A program made the position numbers and the translations under genes. Below, one piece after another: positions 26,741-36,471 of a stretch of 64,000 nucleotides of DNA. The stretch is from NCBI RefSeq assembly GCF_036409155.1, contig NZ_JAZGLW010000004.1, positions 186,001 through 250,000 of the forward strand, written 5' to 3'. How positions within the stretch are numbered: position 1 is the first letter of the stretch; the number at the start of each line of letters is the position of its first letter. This DNA comes from Mycobacterium sp. 050128. GTDB lineage: Bacteria; Actinomycetota; Actinomycetes; Mycobacteriales; Mycobacteriaceae. A model generated the notes under the pieces. The model worked only from the letters and a program-made list of their open reading frames with translations. It did no database searches and was not told the DNA's origin.

Positions 26741-27970
26741 ATGCGTGTGCTGTTGTCGACGTACGACACTCGCGGTGGCGTCGAACCACTGCTGGCAGTC
26801 GCGGTGCAGCTGCAGGCACTCGGCGCACAGGCCGTGGTGTGCGCACCGCCCGACGACGAATTCAGTGAGCGGGCAGCCGCTTTCGGGATTGCGCTGGTGG
26901 GATTCGGTCCGTCGGTGCGCGCGATGACGACCGCGGCGGCGCAGTCTTCGGAGGCGGACGTGCGCGCGCATGTGCTGGGTCTGCTCGCCGCGCAGTTCGA
27001 CACGGTCGCTGCCGCGGCGCAGGGGTGCGACGCGATAGTGGCGACCGCCCTGGTCTGGACCGCGGCCGGCGCACGCTCGGTAGCCGAGAAACTCGGCATC
27101 CACTACGTCTACGGCAGCTATCACCCGACCCACCTGCCGTCGCCTTATCACCCGCCGCCGGAGTATGTCGGCCGGGGAATGGGGACGAGCGAGATCGACC
27201 ACCGGATGATGTGGAACCACAACGCCCACAACGCCAATATGTTGTTCGGTCCGACGCTCAACAGTCACCGCGCGGCGATCGGTCTGGCCCCGGTGGACGA
27301 CGTGCGCGGCTACGCCTACACCAACCGGCCGTGGCTGGCGGCCGACCCGACACTGGGCCCGTGGCAGCCGCTCGCGGACCTGCACGTCGTGCAGACCGGC
27401 GCCTGGGTGCTGCCCGACGAACGCCCCCTGTCGGCCGAGCTGGAGGATTTCTTGGACGCCGGCACGCCGCCGGTGTATCTGGGCTTCGGCAGCATGCCGC
27501 TGTGGGGTTCCAAGGACGTCGTCCCGATGGCGATCGAGGCCATCCGAGCCCAGGGCAGGCGCGTGCTGCTGTCGCACGGCTGGGCCGAGCTGGTCCCCAT
27601 CGACGACCGCGACGACTGCATGGCCGTCGGTGAGGTCAACCAGCAAGCGCTGTTCGGGCGGGTGGCCGCCGTCGTGCACCACGGCGGCGCGGGCACGACG
27701 ACGACGGCAGCACGCGCCGGCGTGCCCCAGCTCGTCGTGCCGCAGGGGGCCGACCAGGTGTACTGGGCCTGCCGGGTGGCGGAGCTGGGCATCGGTACCG
27801 CGTGCGACGGCCCGACTCCGCCCCCGGGCTCGCTGCCGGCCGCGCTCGAGATGGTCCTGACCGACGAGACTCGCGCCCGGGCGAACGCGGTGGCGGCCAT
27901 GACCCGCGCTGACGGCGCGGCGGTGGCCGCAAAGTTGTTGCTCGACGCGGTGAGTCAGGGAAAGCCTTAG
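26741..27970 (+). CDS. GT1-family glycosyltransferase
   Basis: A 409-residue GT-B-fold enzyme that would transfer a sugar from a nucleotide sugar to a small or lipid acceptor. The N-terminus MRVLLSTYDTRGGVEPLLAVA and the donor-binding block VNQQALFGRVAAVVHHGGAGTTTTAARAGVPQLVVPQGADQ (about 300-340) are characteristic; in particular HHGGAGTT binds the nucleotide sugar. It resembles the rhamnosyltransferases that build mycobacterial glycopeptidolipids, but the acceptor is unknown. It begins 5 nt after the dehydrogenase pair and its stop overlaps that of the converging hydrolase by 4 nt. Another GT1 gene lies at 49193. Confidence 0.88.
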   Translation: MRVLLSTYDTRGGVEPLLAVAVQLQALGAQAVVCAPPDDEFSERAAAFGIALVGFGPSVRAMTTAAAQSSEADVRAHVLGLLAAQFDTVAAAAQGCDAIVATALVWTAAGARSVAEKLGIHYVYGSYHPTHLPSPYHPPPEYVGRGMGTSEIDHRMMWNHNAHNANMLFGPTLNSHRAAIGLAPVDDVRGYAYTNRPWLAADPTLGPWQPLADLHVVQTGAWVLPDERPLSAELEDFLDAGTPPVYLGFGSMPLWGSKDVVPMAIEAIRAQGRRVLLSHGWAELVPIDDRDDCMAVGEVNQQALFGRVAAVVHHGGAGTTTTAARAGVPQLVVPQGADQVYWACRVAELGIGTACDGPTPPPGSLPAALEMVLTDETRARANAVAAMTRADGAAVAAKLLLDAVSQGKP

Positions 27971-28716
27971 CGCGGCAGCGCCGACGCGAAGACCTCCGTC
28001 ATCGCCTGCCAGTGCCGCTCGGCGGCGGCCTCGTCATAGGGCGCGTTGTCCGGGACCGCGAAGCCGTGGGCCGCGGAGTACCACTCGATGGTGTGCCGCA
28101 CGCCGGCCGCCGTCAGTGCCTTGTCGAGCTGTTCGGCGTGGTCGGTGGTGAACGACGCATCGTTCTCGGCGCCGCCGACGTAGACCGTGGCGGTCATCTT
28201 CTCGGCCAGCAGGTGCGGGCTGTCCGGGGTGTCTGAGACCAGGCCGCCGCCGTGGAAGGACGCCGCCGCCGCGACGCGGTCGGGAATCCGGCCGGCCACC
28301 ATCAGCGAGATTCGCCCGCCCATGCAGTAGCCGCACACGCCGAAGCGTTCACCGGACACCTCGGGGCGGTCCGCCAGGTAGTCGAAGAACGCGCGGCCGT
28401 CGCTGGTGATCTTGTCCGGCGTCAGGCTGCCGATCATCGAAAACAGGCGCTTGCGTTCCTGTTCGTCACCGAACACGTTGGCCATGTCGAACGGGGCCCA
28501 GCCGGGGTTGCGGTAGTACACGTCCGGCAGCAGCACCGTGTAACCGAATCCGGCCAGTTTGGCCGCCATTTGCTGAAAGGTGTCGCGCACGCCGCCGGCG
28601 TCGGGATACATGATCACGCCGGGGTGGGGGGCTTGGGTGTCCGGACCTCCGGGGGTGAACAAATGGACCGTGCAGGTCCCGTCCGCGGTGGTGATGGTGT
28701 CGGTGATGTTCGGCAT
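27967..28716 (-). CDS. Dienelactone hydrolase-family protein (Rv2765 homologue)
   Basis: A 249-residue alpha/beta hydrolase. The nucleophile elbow GYCMGG puts a cysteine (Cys131) at the active site, as in dienelactone hydrolases; the acid is probably the Asp in GGAENDASF and the base the His in SAAHGF. It would hydrolyse a small ester or lactone in the cytoplasm. Position and length match M. tuberculosis Rv2765. It is divergently placed from thyA across 96 nt and shares its stop region with the glycosyltransferase. Confidence 0.88.
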   Translation of the reverse strand: MPNITDTITTADGTCTVHLFTPGGPDTQAPHPGVIMYPDAGGVRDTFQQMAAKLAGFGYTVLLPDVYYRNPGWAPFDMANVFGDEQERKRLFSMIGSLTPDKITSDGRAFFDYLADRPEVSGERFGVCGYCMGGRISLMVAGRIPDRVAAAASFHGGGLVSDTPDSPHLLAEKMTATVYVGGAENDASFTTDHAEQLDKALTAAGVRHTIEWYSAAHGFAVPDNAPYDEAAAERHWQAMTEVFASALPR

Positions 28717-28812
28717 GGCACCCGTTCTACTCCTGGGACCAAGAGCAAATTAATTCGCGTCGCCCGCCGCGCCCGCCTTCGCCGCGCTCACGATCGCCGC
28801 TAAGCTTTTCGC

Positions 28813-29613
28813 GTGCCGATCCCCACGCCCTACGAGGACTTACTGCGGCTGGTCCTCGAGACGGGTTCGGTCAAACCGGACCGCACCGGCACCGGCACCC
28901 GCAGCCTGTTCGGCCATCAGTTGCGCTACGACCTGTCGTCCGGCTTCCCGCTGCTGACCACCAAGAAGGTGCACCTCAAATCGGTGGTCTACGAGTTGCT
29001 GTGGTTCCTGCGCGGCGACTCCAATGTCGGCTGGCTACAGCAGCACGGCGTCACGATCTGGGATGAATGGGCCAGCGACACAGGCGATCTCGGCCCCATC
29101 TACGGCGTGCAGTGGCGATCCTGGCCGACCCCGTCGGGTGAGCACATCGACCAGATCAGTGCCGCGCTGGAATTGCTGCGCACCGATCCGAACTCCCGGC
29201 GCAACATCGTCTCGGCCTGGAACGTCGGCGAAATCCCGCAGATGGCCCTGCCGCCGTGTCACGCGTTCTTCCAGTTCTACGTGGCCGACGGCAGGCTCAG
29301 TTGCCAGCTCTATCAGCGCAGCGCGGATCTGTTCCTGGGCGTGCCGTTCAACATCGCCAGCTATGCGCTGCTGACCCACATGATGGCGGCCCAGTCCGGC
29401 CTGGGTGTCGGCGAGTTCGTCTGGACCGGCGGCGACTGCCACATCTATGACAACCACGTCGAGCAGGTGCGCACGCAGCTCAGTCGCGATCCGCGGCCGT
29501 ATCCGGAACTTGTTTTGGCCCAACGGGATTCGATCTTCGACTACACCTACGACGACGTCGTCGTGAAGAACTACGATCCGCACCCGGCGATCAAAGCTCC
29601 CGTCGCTGTATGA
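28813..29613 (+). CDS. thyA: Thymidylate synthase ThyA
   Basis: ThyA makes dTMP from dUMP using methylene-tetrahydrofolate, which becomes dihydrofolate. The 266 residues include the catalytic Cys149 in [12 protein letters not shown], the RRNIVSAWN segment, and [22 protein letters not shown], all standard. GTG 28813 gives the family N-terminus and overlaps no neighbour. The stop overlaps dfrA by 4 nt, which couples dihydrofolate production to its recycling. The flavin-dependent ThyX is also encoded (34623), as in other mycobacteria. Confidence 0.97.
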   Translation: MPIPTPYEDLLRLVLETGSVKPDRTGTGTRSLFGHQLRYDLSSGFPLLTTKKVHLKSVVYELLWFLRGDSNVGWLQQHGVTIWDEWASDTGDLGPIYGVQWRSWPTPSGEHIDQISAALELLRTDPNSRRNIVSAWNVGEIPQMALPPCHAFFQFYVADGRLSCQLYQRSADLFLGVPFNIASYALLTHMMAAQSGLGVGEFVWTGGDCHIYDNHVEQVRTQLSRDPRPYPELVLAQRDSIFDYTYDDVVVKNYDPHPAIKAPVAV

Positions 29614-30095
29614 CGCACCTCGGTTTGGTGTGGGCTCAGTCCACATCCGGTGTCATCGGCCGCAATGGCGACATCCCCTGGAACGTGCCCGAAGACCTGG
29701 CCCGCTTCAAGCAGGTAACCGTGGGCCACACCGTCGTGATGGGCCGGCTGACCTGGGACTCGTTGCCGGCCAGGGTGCGGCCGCTGCCCGGCCGCCGCAA
29801 TATCGTGCTGTCCCGCCGCAGCGACTTCGTCGCCGACGGAGCCGAAGTGGTCGACTCCCTGGACAAGGCCCTGACCGACCCCGAAGCCTGGGTGATCGGC
29901 GGTGCCCAGGTCTACCAGCTCGCGCTGCCCCACGCCGCGCGATGCGAGGTCACCGAGATCGAGATCGACCTGATCCGCGAGGACGAGGACGCGCTGGCGC
30001 CGGTGCTCGACGAGACGTGGGCCGGCCAGACGGGCGAATGGCAGGTCAGCCGCTCGGGCCTGCGGTATCGGTTTCACAGCTATCGTCGGTCCTGA
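29610..30095 (+). CDS. dfrA: Dihydrofolate reductase
   Basis: A 161-residue enzyme that regenerates tetrahydrofolate with NADPH, the target of trimethoprim-type inhibitors. The N-terminus [20 protein letters not shown] and [23 protein letters not shown] hold the substrate pocket, including the conserved acidic residue after [15 protein letters not shown] is the cofactor region. ATG 29610 overlaps the thyA stop. The length equals that of the M. tuberculosis enzyme within a few residues. Confidence 0.96.
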   Translation: MTHLGLVWAQSTSGVIGRNGDIPWNVPEDLARFKQVTVGHTVVMGRLTWDSLPARVRPLPGRRNIVLSRRSDFVADGAEVVDSLDKALTDPEAWVIGGAQVYQLALPHAARCEVTEIEIDLIREDEDALAPVLDETWAGQTGEWQVSRSGLRYRFHSYRRS

Positions 30096-30201
30096 GCGTT
30101 CGCCTCGGCGCCGTGGCTGCGCCAGTGGCCGGACCTGACATACTCGACGGGGTTGGTGGGGTCGGCGCCAGGCGGTTTCCGGAGTTTCCAGGGAGGGGAA
30201 A

Positions 30202-30909
30202 TTGGCAGTGATCACCGAACCCACAACGGCATTCACCCGCAAGTGGATGGGCTATGACTCGGCCGCGGTCGATGCGCACATCGAGATGTTGACCACCAAG
30301 CAGAATCTGCTGCTCAACGACGTCGAGAGCCTGCGGGCCCGGCTGAAGGACGCCGGCGAACAAGCGGCCGCGCTGCGCAAGGAGGTCGCGGCGCTCACCG
30401 ACACCTCACCCGCGCCGCACGCGATGCAACAGCGGATGGCAAAGATGCTGAGCCGCGCCGTCGAGGAGATTTCCGAGATGCAGGCCGAGGCACGGGCCGA
30501 GGCGGAGGCGCTGATCGCCGCGGCCGAAGCGGAAATCGAGGCCGAGCAACGAAAACACCGCGAGGTGTTGGCGGATTTGGCATCGCAGCAAAAGGCCATG
30601 GAAGCCGAGTACCGCGAAACCAGGGAAAAGCTCGAGGCCGACCTGGCCAGGATGCGCGACGACGCCCAGAAGGCGCGTGAGCAGCTGCTTGCCGACGCCA
30701 GGGAGCGAGCCGACCGGGATCGCGAGCAGGCCCGGCGCGCCGTGAACGCCGCGTGCGACCAGCGGATCAAGGTGCTGGAACAACTGATGGGCGTCTACCG
30801 CGACCTGGGAACGGTTCCGGCCGCACTCGAGGCGGCGTACCACGAACAGAAGAATCCGCCGAAGGCCGACGCCGCGGCACCGGCGGAGGAGAAGGTCAGC
30901 GCGGGGTGA
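30202..30909 (+). CDS. DivIVA-like coiled-coil protein
   Basis: A protein of 233-235 residues whose N-terminus FTRKWMGYDSAAVDAHIEML is DivIVA-like (the YDxxxVDxHI pattern), followed by one long charged coiled coil from about residue 25 to 205, rich in Glu, Ala, Arg and Gln, and an Ala/Pro tail. Such proteins mark membrane curvature, poles or septa. It is neither Wag31 nor SepIVA by position. GTG 30208 is better spaced from GGGAGGGG (30191-30198) than TTG 30202, so the shorter start may be real. Possible roles in growth or division are inferred from the family. Confidence 0.75.
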   Translation: MAVITEPTTAFTRKWMGYDSAAVDAHIEMLTTKQNLLLNDVESLRARLKDAGEQAAALRKEVAALTDTSPAPHAMQQRMAKMLSRAVEEISEMQAEARAEAEALIAAAEAEIEAEQRKHREVLADLASQQKAMEAEYRETREKLEADLARMRDDAQKAREQLLADARERADRDREQARRAVNAACDQRIKVLEQLMGVYRDLGTVPAALEAAYHEQKNPPKADAAAPAEEKVSAG

Positions 30910-30950
30910 GCCTTCGCTGAGGCGGACCGGTTGACCGGTATTCTCGGCGC

Positions 30951-32189
30951 GTGTCGACCAGCAGGCTGACCGCCGCGCAGGCCCGGCGGATAGCCGTTGC
31001 GGCCCAAGGGTTTACCGAGCCGCGACCCCGCGGCGGGATCACCCGCGCCCACCTGCGCCGGTTGATTTCGAGAATTCAAGTGCTGCAACTGGATTCAGTC
31101 TCCGTGGCGGTGCGGGCGCACTACGCTCCGGTGTTCAGCCGGCTCGGTCCCTATGACCGCGACGTGCTGGACCGCGCCGCGTGGGGCCCACGCTCGTCGC
31201 GGCTGCTGGCCGAGTACTGGGCGCACGAGGCCGCGCTGATGGCCGTCGACGACTGGCCGCTGCTGCGCTGGCGGATGCGCCAGTACCGGCACGGCCGGTG
31301 GGGCACCCACATCGTCAAGGCCAACCCGAAGCTCGCCGACAAGATCGTCGACGCGGTCGGTGAACTCGGGCCCAGCACCGCCGGACAAATCGAGGCCCAT
31401 CTCGAGGCCGAAACATCCGGGCCCCGGGGAAGCTGGTGGGGCAGCCGCAGCGACACCAAATGGGTGGCCGAGGCGCTGTTCGCCGCCGGGGTGCTCACCA
31501 CGGCCACCCGGGTCGGGTTCGCCCGCCACTACGACCTGGTGGAACGGGTGCTACCGGCCAGCGTGCTGGCCCGCGAGGTCGACGACGCCGAAGCCATCCG
31601 CGAGCTCAGCCTGCGCGCGGCGACCGCACTGGGCGTGGCCACCGAGGCCGATATCCGCGACTACTTCCGGTTGTCCGCGCGGCAGGTCAAACCGGCGATC
31701 GCCGAGCTGGTCGCGGCCGGCGAGATCGAGCGGGTACAAGTCGACGGGTGGTCCGCGCCCGCGTATCTGCACGCCGGACGCACCGTGCCCCGGCTGGATC
31801 GAGGCACCGCGCTGCTGTGTCCGTTCGACCCGTTGATCTTTTTCCGGCCTCGGGTGCAGCGGCTGTTCAATTTCCACTACCGCATCGAGATCTACACCCC
31901 CGCGGCCAACCGGCAGTACGGCTATTACGTGTGGCCGCTGCTGGTGGACGGCCAGCTGGTGGCGCGGGTCGATCTCAAGGCCGACCGTGCGGCCGACACG
32001 CTGCGGGTGGTGGGCGCGTTCGGCGAGCCCTCCGAAGCCGATCGAGTGCCGCGCTCACGGGTGGCCGCCGCGCTGGCCGGCGAGCTGGAGTCGATGGCGT
32101 CATGGCTTGGCCTGGGCGGGGTTACCGTCTCCGGCCGCGGCGACTTGGCCACGGAATTGCGCACTGCCGCCAAGCGGGTCGGCCGATGA
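30951..32189 (+). CDS. Winged-helix DNA glycosylase-like protein (YcaQ/AlkX, HTH_42 family)
   Basis: A 412-residue protein of the HTH_42 superfamily that includes YcaQ/AlkX and AlkZ, glycosylases that unhook DNA interstrand crosslinks. The N-terminal RIQVLQLDSVSV carries a QLD (Gln46-Asp48) at the place of the catalytic Q-x-D of AlkX-type members, and the C-terminal part has LLCPFDPLIF and YGYYVWPLLVDGQLVARVDLKADR as in the family. It would act on damaged DNA in the cytoplasm. GTG 30951; stop overlaps hsdM start by 4 nt, so it is co-translated with the methyltransferase genes. Confidence 0.82.
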   Translation: MSTSRLTAAQARRIAVAAQGFTEPRPRGGITRAHLRRLISRIQVLQLDSVSVAVRAHYAPVFSRLGPYDRDVLDRAAWGPRSSRLLAEYWAHEAALMAVDDWPLLRWRMRQYRHGRWGTHIVKANPKLADKIVDAVGELGPSTAGQIEAHLEAETSGPRGSWWGSRSDTKWVAEALFAAGVLTTATRVGFARHYDLVERVLPASVLAREVDDAEAIRELSLRAATALGVATEADIRDYFRLSARQVKPAIAELVAAGEIERVQVDGWSAPAYLHAGRTVPRLDRGTALLCPFDPLIFFRPRVQRLFNFHYRIEIYTPAANRQYGYYVWPLLVDGQLVARVDLKADRAADTLRVVGAFGEPSEADRVPRSRVAAALAGELESMASWLGLGGVTVSGRGDLATELRTAAKRVGR

Positions 32190-33568
32190 CGCCGTCCAAG
32201 GAGCTCAAAGCAACGCTGTGGAAAGCGGCCGACAAGTTGCGCGGATCCCTGTCGGCAGGTCAGTACAAGGACGTCGTGCTCGGGCTGGTGTTCCTCAAGT
32301 ACATCTCCGAGTCGCACTGGAATACCTTGGTGCACAACGCAAAATCCCCTGGCGTCGGCCGGCTCGTCGACGACGCGATGGGCGCGGTGATGGGGGCAAA
32401 CCCGGCCCTGGCCGGACTGCTGCCGCGGATCTACGAAGACCTCGACCAGCGCCGGCTCGGTGAACTGGTCGAGTTGTTGGAGAACGTGCGATTCGGTGGG
32501 CCGGGCCCCCGGGACCTGATGGGGGAGGTCTACGAGTACTTCCTCGGCAATTTCGCGCGCGCAGAAGGGAGACGGGGCGGTGAGTTCTTCACCCCGCCCA
32601 GCGTGGTGCGGCTGATCGTGGAGGTGCTGGAACCGGCGCGCGGGCGGGTGTACGACCCGTGCTGCGGCTCCGGCGGCATGTTCGTGCAGACCGAGAATTT
32701 CATCGCCGCCCGCGACGGCGACCCCAACGACATCCGCATCTATGGTCAGGAGGGCGTCGAGCAGACCTGGCGGATGGCGAAGCTGAACCTCGCTATTCAC
32801 GGCATCGACAACGCGGGCGTGGCCCACGGTGACACGTTCGTCGACGACCTGCACTCGGGCGTGTGCATGGACTACGTGATGGCCAATCCGCCTTTCAACA
32901 TCAAGGATTGGGCCCGCGACGAGCACGATCCACGCTGGCGCTTCGGTGCTCCCGCGGCCGGCAACGCCAACTTCGCCTGGATTCAGCACATCCTGGCCAA
33001 GCTGGCACCGGGCGGTCGGGCCGGGGTGGTGATGGCCAACGGCTCGATGTCGTCGAATGCGATCGGGGAGGGCGACATTCGCGCCCGGATCGTCGACGCG
33101 GACCTGGTTTCCTGCATGATCGCACTGCCCGCCCAGCTGTTTCGCAGCACCGGAATACCGGTGTGCCTGTGGTTATTTGCGATGGATAAAGGCGATCGCT
33201 CGGGGCAGGTGCTGTTCATCGACGCCCGCGGGCTGGGCTATCTCGTCGATCGGGCGCAACGCGCGCTGACCGACGAGGAGGTCATCCGGATCAGCGACAC
33301 CTACCACGCCTGGTGCGGGTCACTGTCGGCGAAAAGTATTGTCTATGAGGACATTCCGGGGTTCTGTAAGTCCGCATCGTTGGATGACATCGCCGCCGCC
33401 GGTTACCTGCTCACACCGGGGCGCTACGTCGGTACTCCGGCAGCCGCCCAGGACGCGGAGCCGGCCGACGAGAAGATCGCACGGCTGACCGCCGACCTGC
33501 TGACGGCGCTGGATGAATCCGCGCGAATGGAAGCGGTGGTGCGAGAGCAGGTGCATCGGTTGTGCTGA
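32186..33568 (+). CDS. hsdM: Type I restriction-modification methyltransferase subunit HsdM
   Basis: A 460-residue N6-adenine methyltransferase subunit. The helical N-terminal domain (KELKATLWKAADKLRGSLSAGQYKD) precedes the catalytic domain, where motif I is DPCCGSGGMF (157-166) and motif IV is NPPFN (234-238); GEFFTPPSVVRLIVEVL is also typical. Together with HsdS it would methylate adenines at a split recognition site using S-adenosylmethionine. It is shorter than M. tuberculosis Rv2756c. No hsdR restriction gene is in the window, so it probably serves as an orphan, regulatory or housekeeping methyltransferase. Confidence 0.94.
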   Translation: MTPSKELKATLWKAADKLRGSLSAGQYKDVVLGLVFLKYISESHWNTLVHNAKSPGVGRLVDDAMGAVMGANPALAGLLPRIYEDLDQRRLGELVELLENVRFGGPGPRDLMGEVYEYFLGNFARAEGRRGGEFFTPPSVVRLIVEVLEPARGRVYDPCCGSGGMFVQTENFIAARDGDPNDIRIYGQEGVEQTWRMAKLNLAIHGIDNAGVAHGDTFVDDLHSGVCMDYVMANPPFNIKDWARDEHDPRWRFGAPAAGNANFAWIQHILAKLAPGGRAGVVMANGSMSSNAIGEGDIRARIVDADLVSCMIALPAQLFRSTGIPVCLWLFAMDKGDRSGQVLFIDARGLGYLVDRAQRALTDEEVIRISDTYHAWCGSLSAKSIVYEDIPGFCKSASLDDIAAAGYLLTPGRYVGTPAAAQDAEPADEKIARLTADLLTALDESARMEAVVREQVHRLC

Positions 33569-34617
33569 CGGCAACGCTGGGAGAGTACCTCGACTTCCGC
33601 ACCGGAAGTGGTGCGCCGGCCCGGGTGCCCGATGGGCGGTTTCCCGTCTATGGTGCCAACGGCGCGATCGGGTATGCGGCACAGTCCAATGCGAGTGGCC
33701 CGCTGATCGTGCTCGGTCGCGTCGGATCGTATTGCGGCAGCCTGCGTTACTGCGATTCCGATGTGTGGGTCACCGACAACGCGCTGGTGTGCCGGGCCAA
33801 AGATCCTGCCGAGACCCGCTATTGGTATTACGCACTGCAAACCTGCCGGCTGGGCGATCACCGGGCCGGCTCGGGCCAACCGCTGCTCAATCAGGCGATT
33901 CTGCGCGACGTTTCGGTGCGGACCGTCCCGGGACGCCAGCGGCAACGGATTGCCGCACTACTCGGCGCGTTCGACGACAAGGTGGCGGCCAACCAACGCG
34001 TGATCGAGGCCGCCGAGCGGCTGATGCTGGGCCTCGTCGAGCCGATCCGCGACCACGTACCGCTGTCGAGCCTGGCGCGACTCTCCACGGCCGTTCGCAA
34101 ACCGCGGCAATTCGACGGCGTCGTCGCGCATTTCAGTCTTCCGGCGTTCGACGACGGCGCCACCGCGCGGCTCGTCGAGCGGGCGACCGTGAAAAGCGGC
34201 AAGTTCGAGCTGTCGCAACCGTGCGTGCTGTTCGCCAAGCTCAACCCGCGGATTCCGCGTATCTGGAATGTCGCGCAACTGCCCTGCGAAATGGCTGTGG
34301 CGAGTACGGAATTCGCCGTACTCACACCCAAGGGCGTCGATACCTCGGCGCTGTGGGCCGCGGTAGGGCAACCCGACGTCTCGCAGCGACTGCAGCAGCA
34401 GGCCGCCGGAACCTCGACCAGCCGCCAGCGCATCCAGCCGCGAGACCTGTTGGATGTCGAGGTGCGCGACACCCGGCGTCTGACCGCCGATGCGGCACAG
34501 ACGATCACCGCTGCGGGTGCGCTGTGTCATGCCCGGCGCAATGAATCCCTGCGGCTGGCCGGTTTCCGCGACGCCCTGCTGCCGTTGCTGATGTCGGGCA
34601 AGGCCCAGCTAAGGTAG
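33562..34617 (+). CDS. hsdS: Type I specificity subunit HsdS
   Basis: A 351-residue protein with two target-recognition halves, each followed by a coiled-coil spacer: the first spacer is [32 protein letters not shown], the second ends [33 protein letters not shown]. The subunit sets the DNA sequence that HsdM methylates. GTG 33562 overlaps the hsdM stop by 7 nt. M. tuberculosis carries a full and a fragmentary hsdS around this place with vapBC genes between; here there is one intact copy and no toxin genes. The recognition site cannot be deduced. Confidence 0.9.
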   Translation: MLTATLGEYLDFRTGSGAPARVPDGRFPVYGANGAIGYAAQSNASGPLIVLGRVGSYCGSLRYCDSDVWVTDNALVCRAKDPAETRYWYYALQTCRLGDHRAGSGQPLLNQAILRDVSVRTVPGRQRQRIAALLGAFDDKVAANQRVIEAAERLMLGLVEPIRDHVPLSSLARLSTAVRKPRQFDGVVAHFSLPAFDDGATARLVERATVKSGKFELSQPCVLFAKLNPRIPRIWNVAQLPCEMAVASTEFAVLTPKGVDTSALWAAVGQPDVSQRLQQQAAGTSTSRQRIQPRDLLDVEVRDTRRLTADAAQTITAAGALCHARRNESLRLAGFRDALLPLLMSGKAQLR

Positions 34618-34622
34618 GCGCC

Positions 34623-35387
34623 GTGGCCGAGACCGCGCCGCTGCGCGTGCAACTGATCGCCAAGACCGAGTTCTTGGCGCCCCCGGACGTGCCGTGGACC
34701 ACCGACGCCGAGGGCGGGCCGGCGCTGGTCGAGTTCGCCGGGCGCGCCTGCTACCAGAGCTGGTCGAAACCCAACCCCAAGACCGCCACCAACGCCGGTT
34801 ACATCAAACACATCATCGACGTCGGTCACTTTTCGGTGCTCGAGCACGCGAATGTGTCGTTCTACATCACCGGGATCTCGCGGTCGTGCACGCACGAACT
34901 GATCCGGCACCGCCATTTCTCCTACTCGCAGCTTTCGCAGCGCTACGTGCCTGAGGTCCAGTCGCAGATCGTCGTGCCGCCGGGCATGGCGGACGACCCC
35001 GAATTGCGGGAGATCCTGGCGGCGGCCGCCGACGCCAGCCGCGCCACCTACACCGAACTGCTGGCCAAGCTCGAGGCCAAGTTCGCAACGGGCCAGCCCA
35101 TCGAGAAAATGGGAGCACTGCGTCGCAAGCAGGCGCGCCAGGCGGCCCGCGCGGTGCTACCGAACGCCACCGAAACCCGCATCGTCGTGACTGGGAACTA
35201 CCGGGCCTGGCGCCACTTCGTCGCGATGCGCGCCAGCGAGCACGCCGACGTGGAGATCCGGCGGCTGGCCATCGAATGCCTGCGTCAGCTCGTCGACGTC
35301 GCGCCGGCGGTGTTCGCCGATTTCGAGATCTCTACCCTGGCCGATGGCACCGAGGTCGCGACCAGTCCGCTGGCCACCGAAGCCTGA
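34623..35387 (+). CDS. thyX: Flavin-dependent thymidylate synthase ThyX
   Basis: ThyX makes dTMP from dUMP with FAD and NADPH and leaves tetrahydrofolate, not dihydrofolate. The 254-residue protein has the ThyX motif RHRx7S (RHR at 95-97, Ser105 in SQLSQRY) and the second block [20 protein letters not shown] with the conserved Arg residues. GTG 34623 lies 5 nt after hsdS. The presence of both ThyX and ThyA in one window, each in its own operon, matches other mycobacteria. Confidence 0.96.
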   Translation: MAETAPLRVQLIAKTEFLAPPDVPWTTDAEGGPALVEFAGRACYQSWSKPNPKTATNAGYIKHIIDVGHFSVLEHANVSFYITGISRSCTHELIRHRHFSYSQLSQRYVPEVQSQIVVPPGMADDPELREILAAAADASRATYTELLAKLEAKFATGQPIEKMGALRRKQARQAARAVLPNATETRIVVTGNYRAWRHFVAMRASEHADVEIRRLAIECLRQLVDVAPAVFADFEISTLADGTEVATSPLATEA

Positions 35388-36452
<1,065 letters not shown>

Positions 36453-36471
36453 CCCAAAGGGTGGTCTGAAA

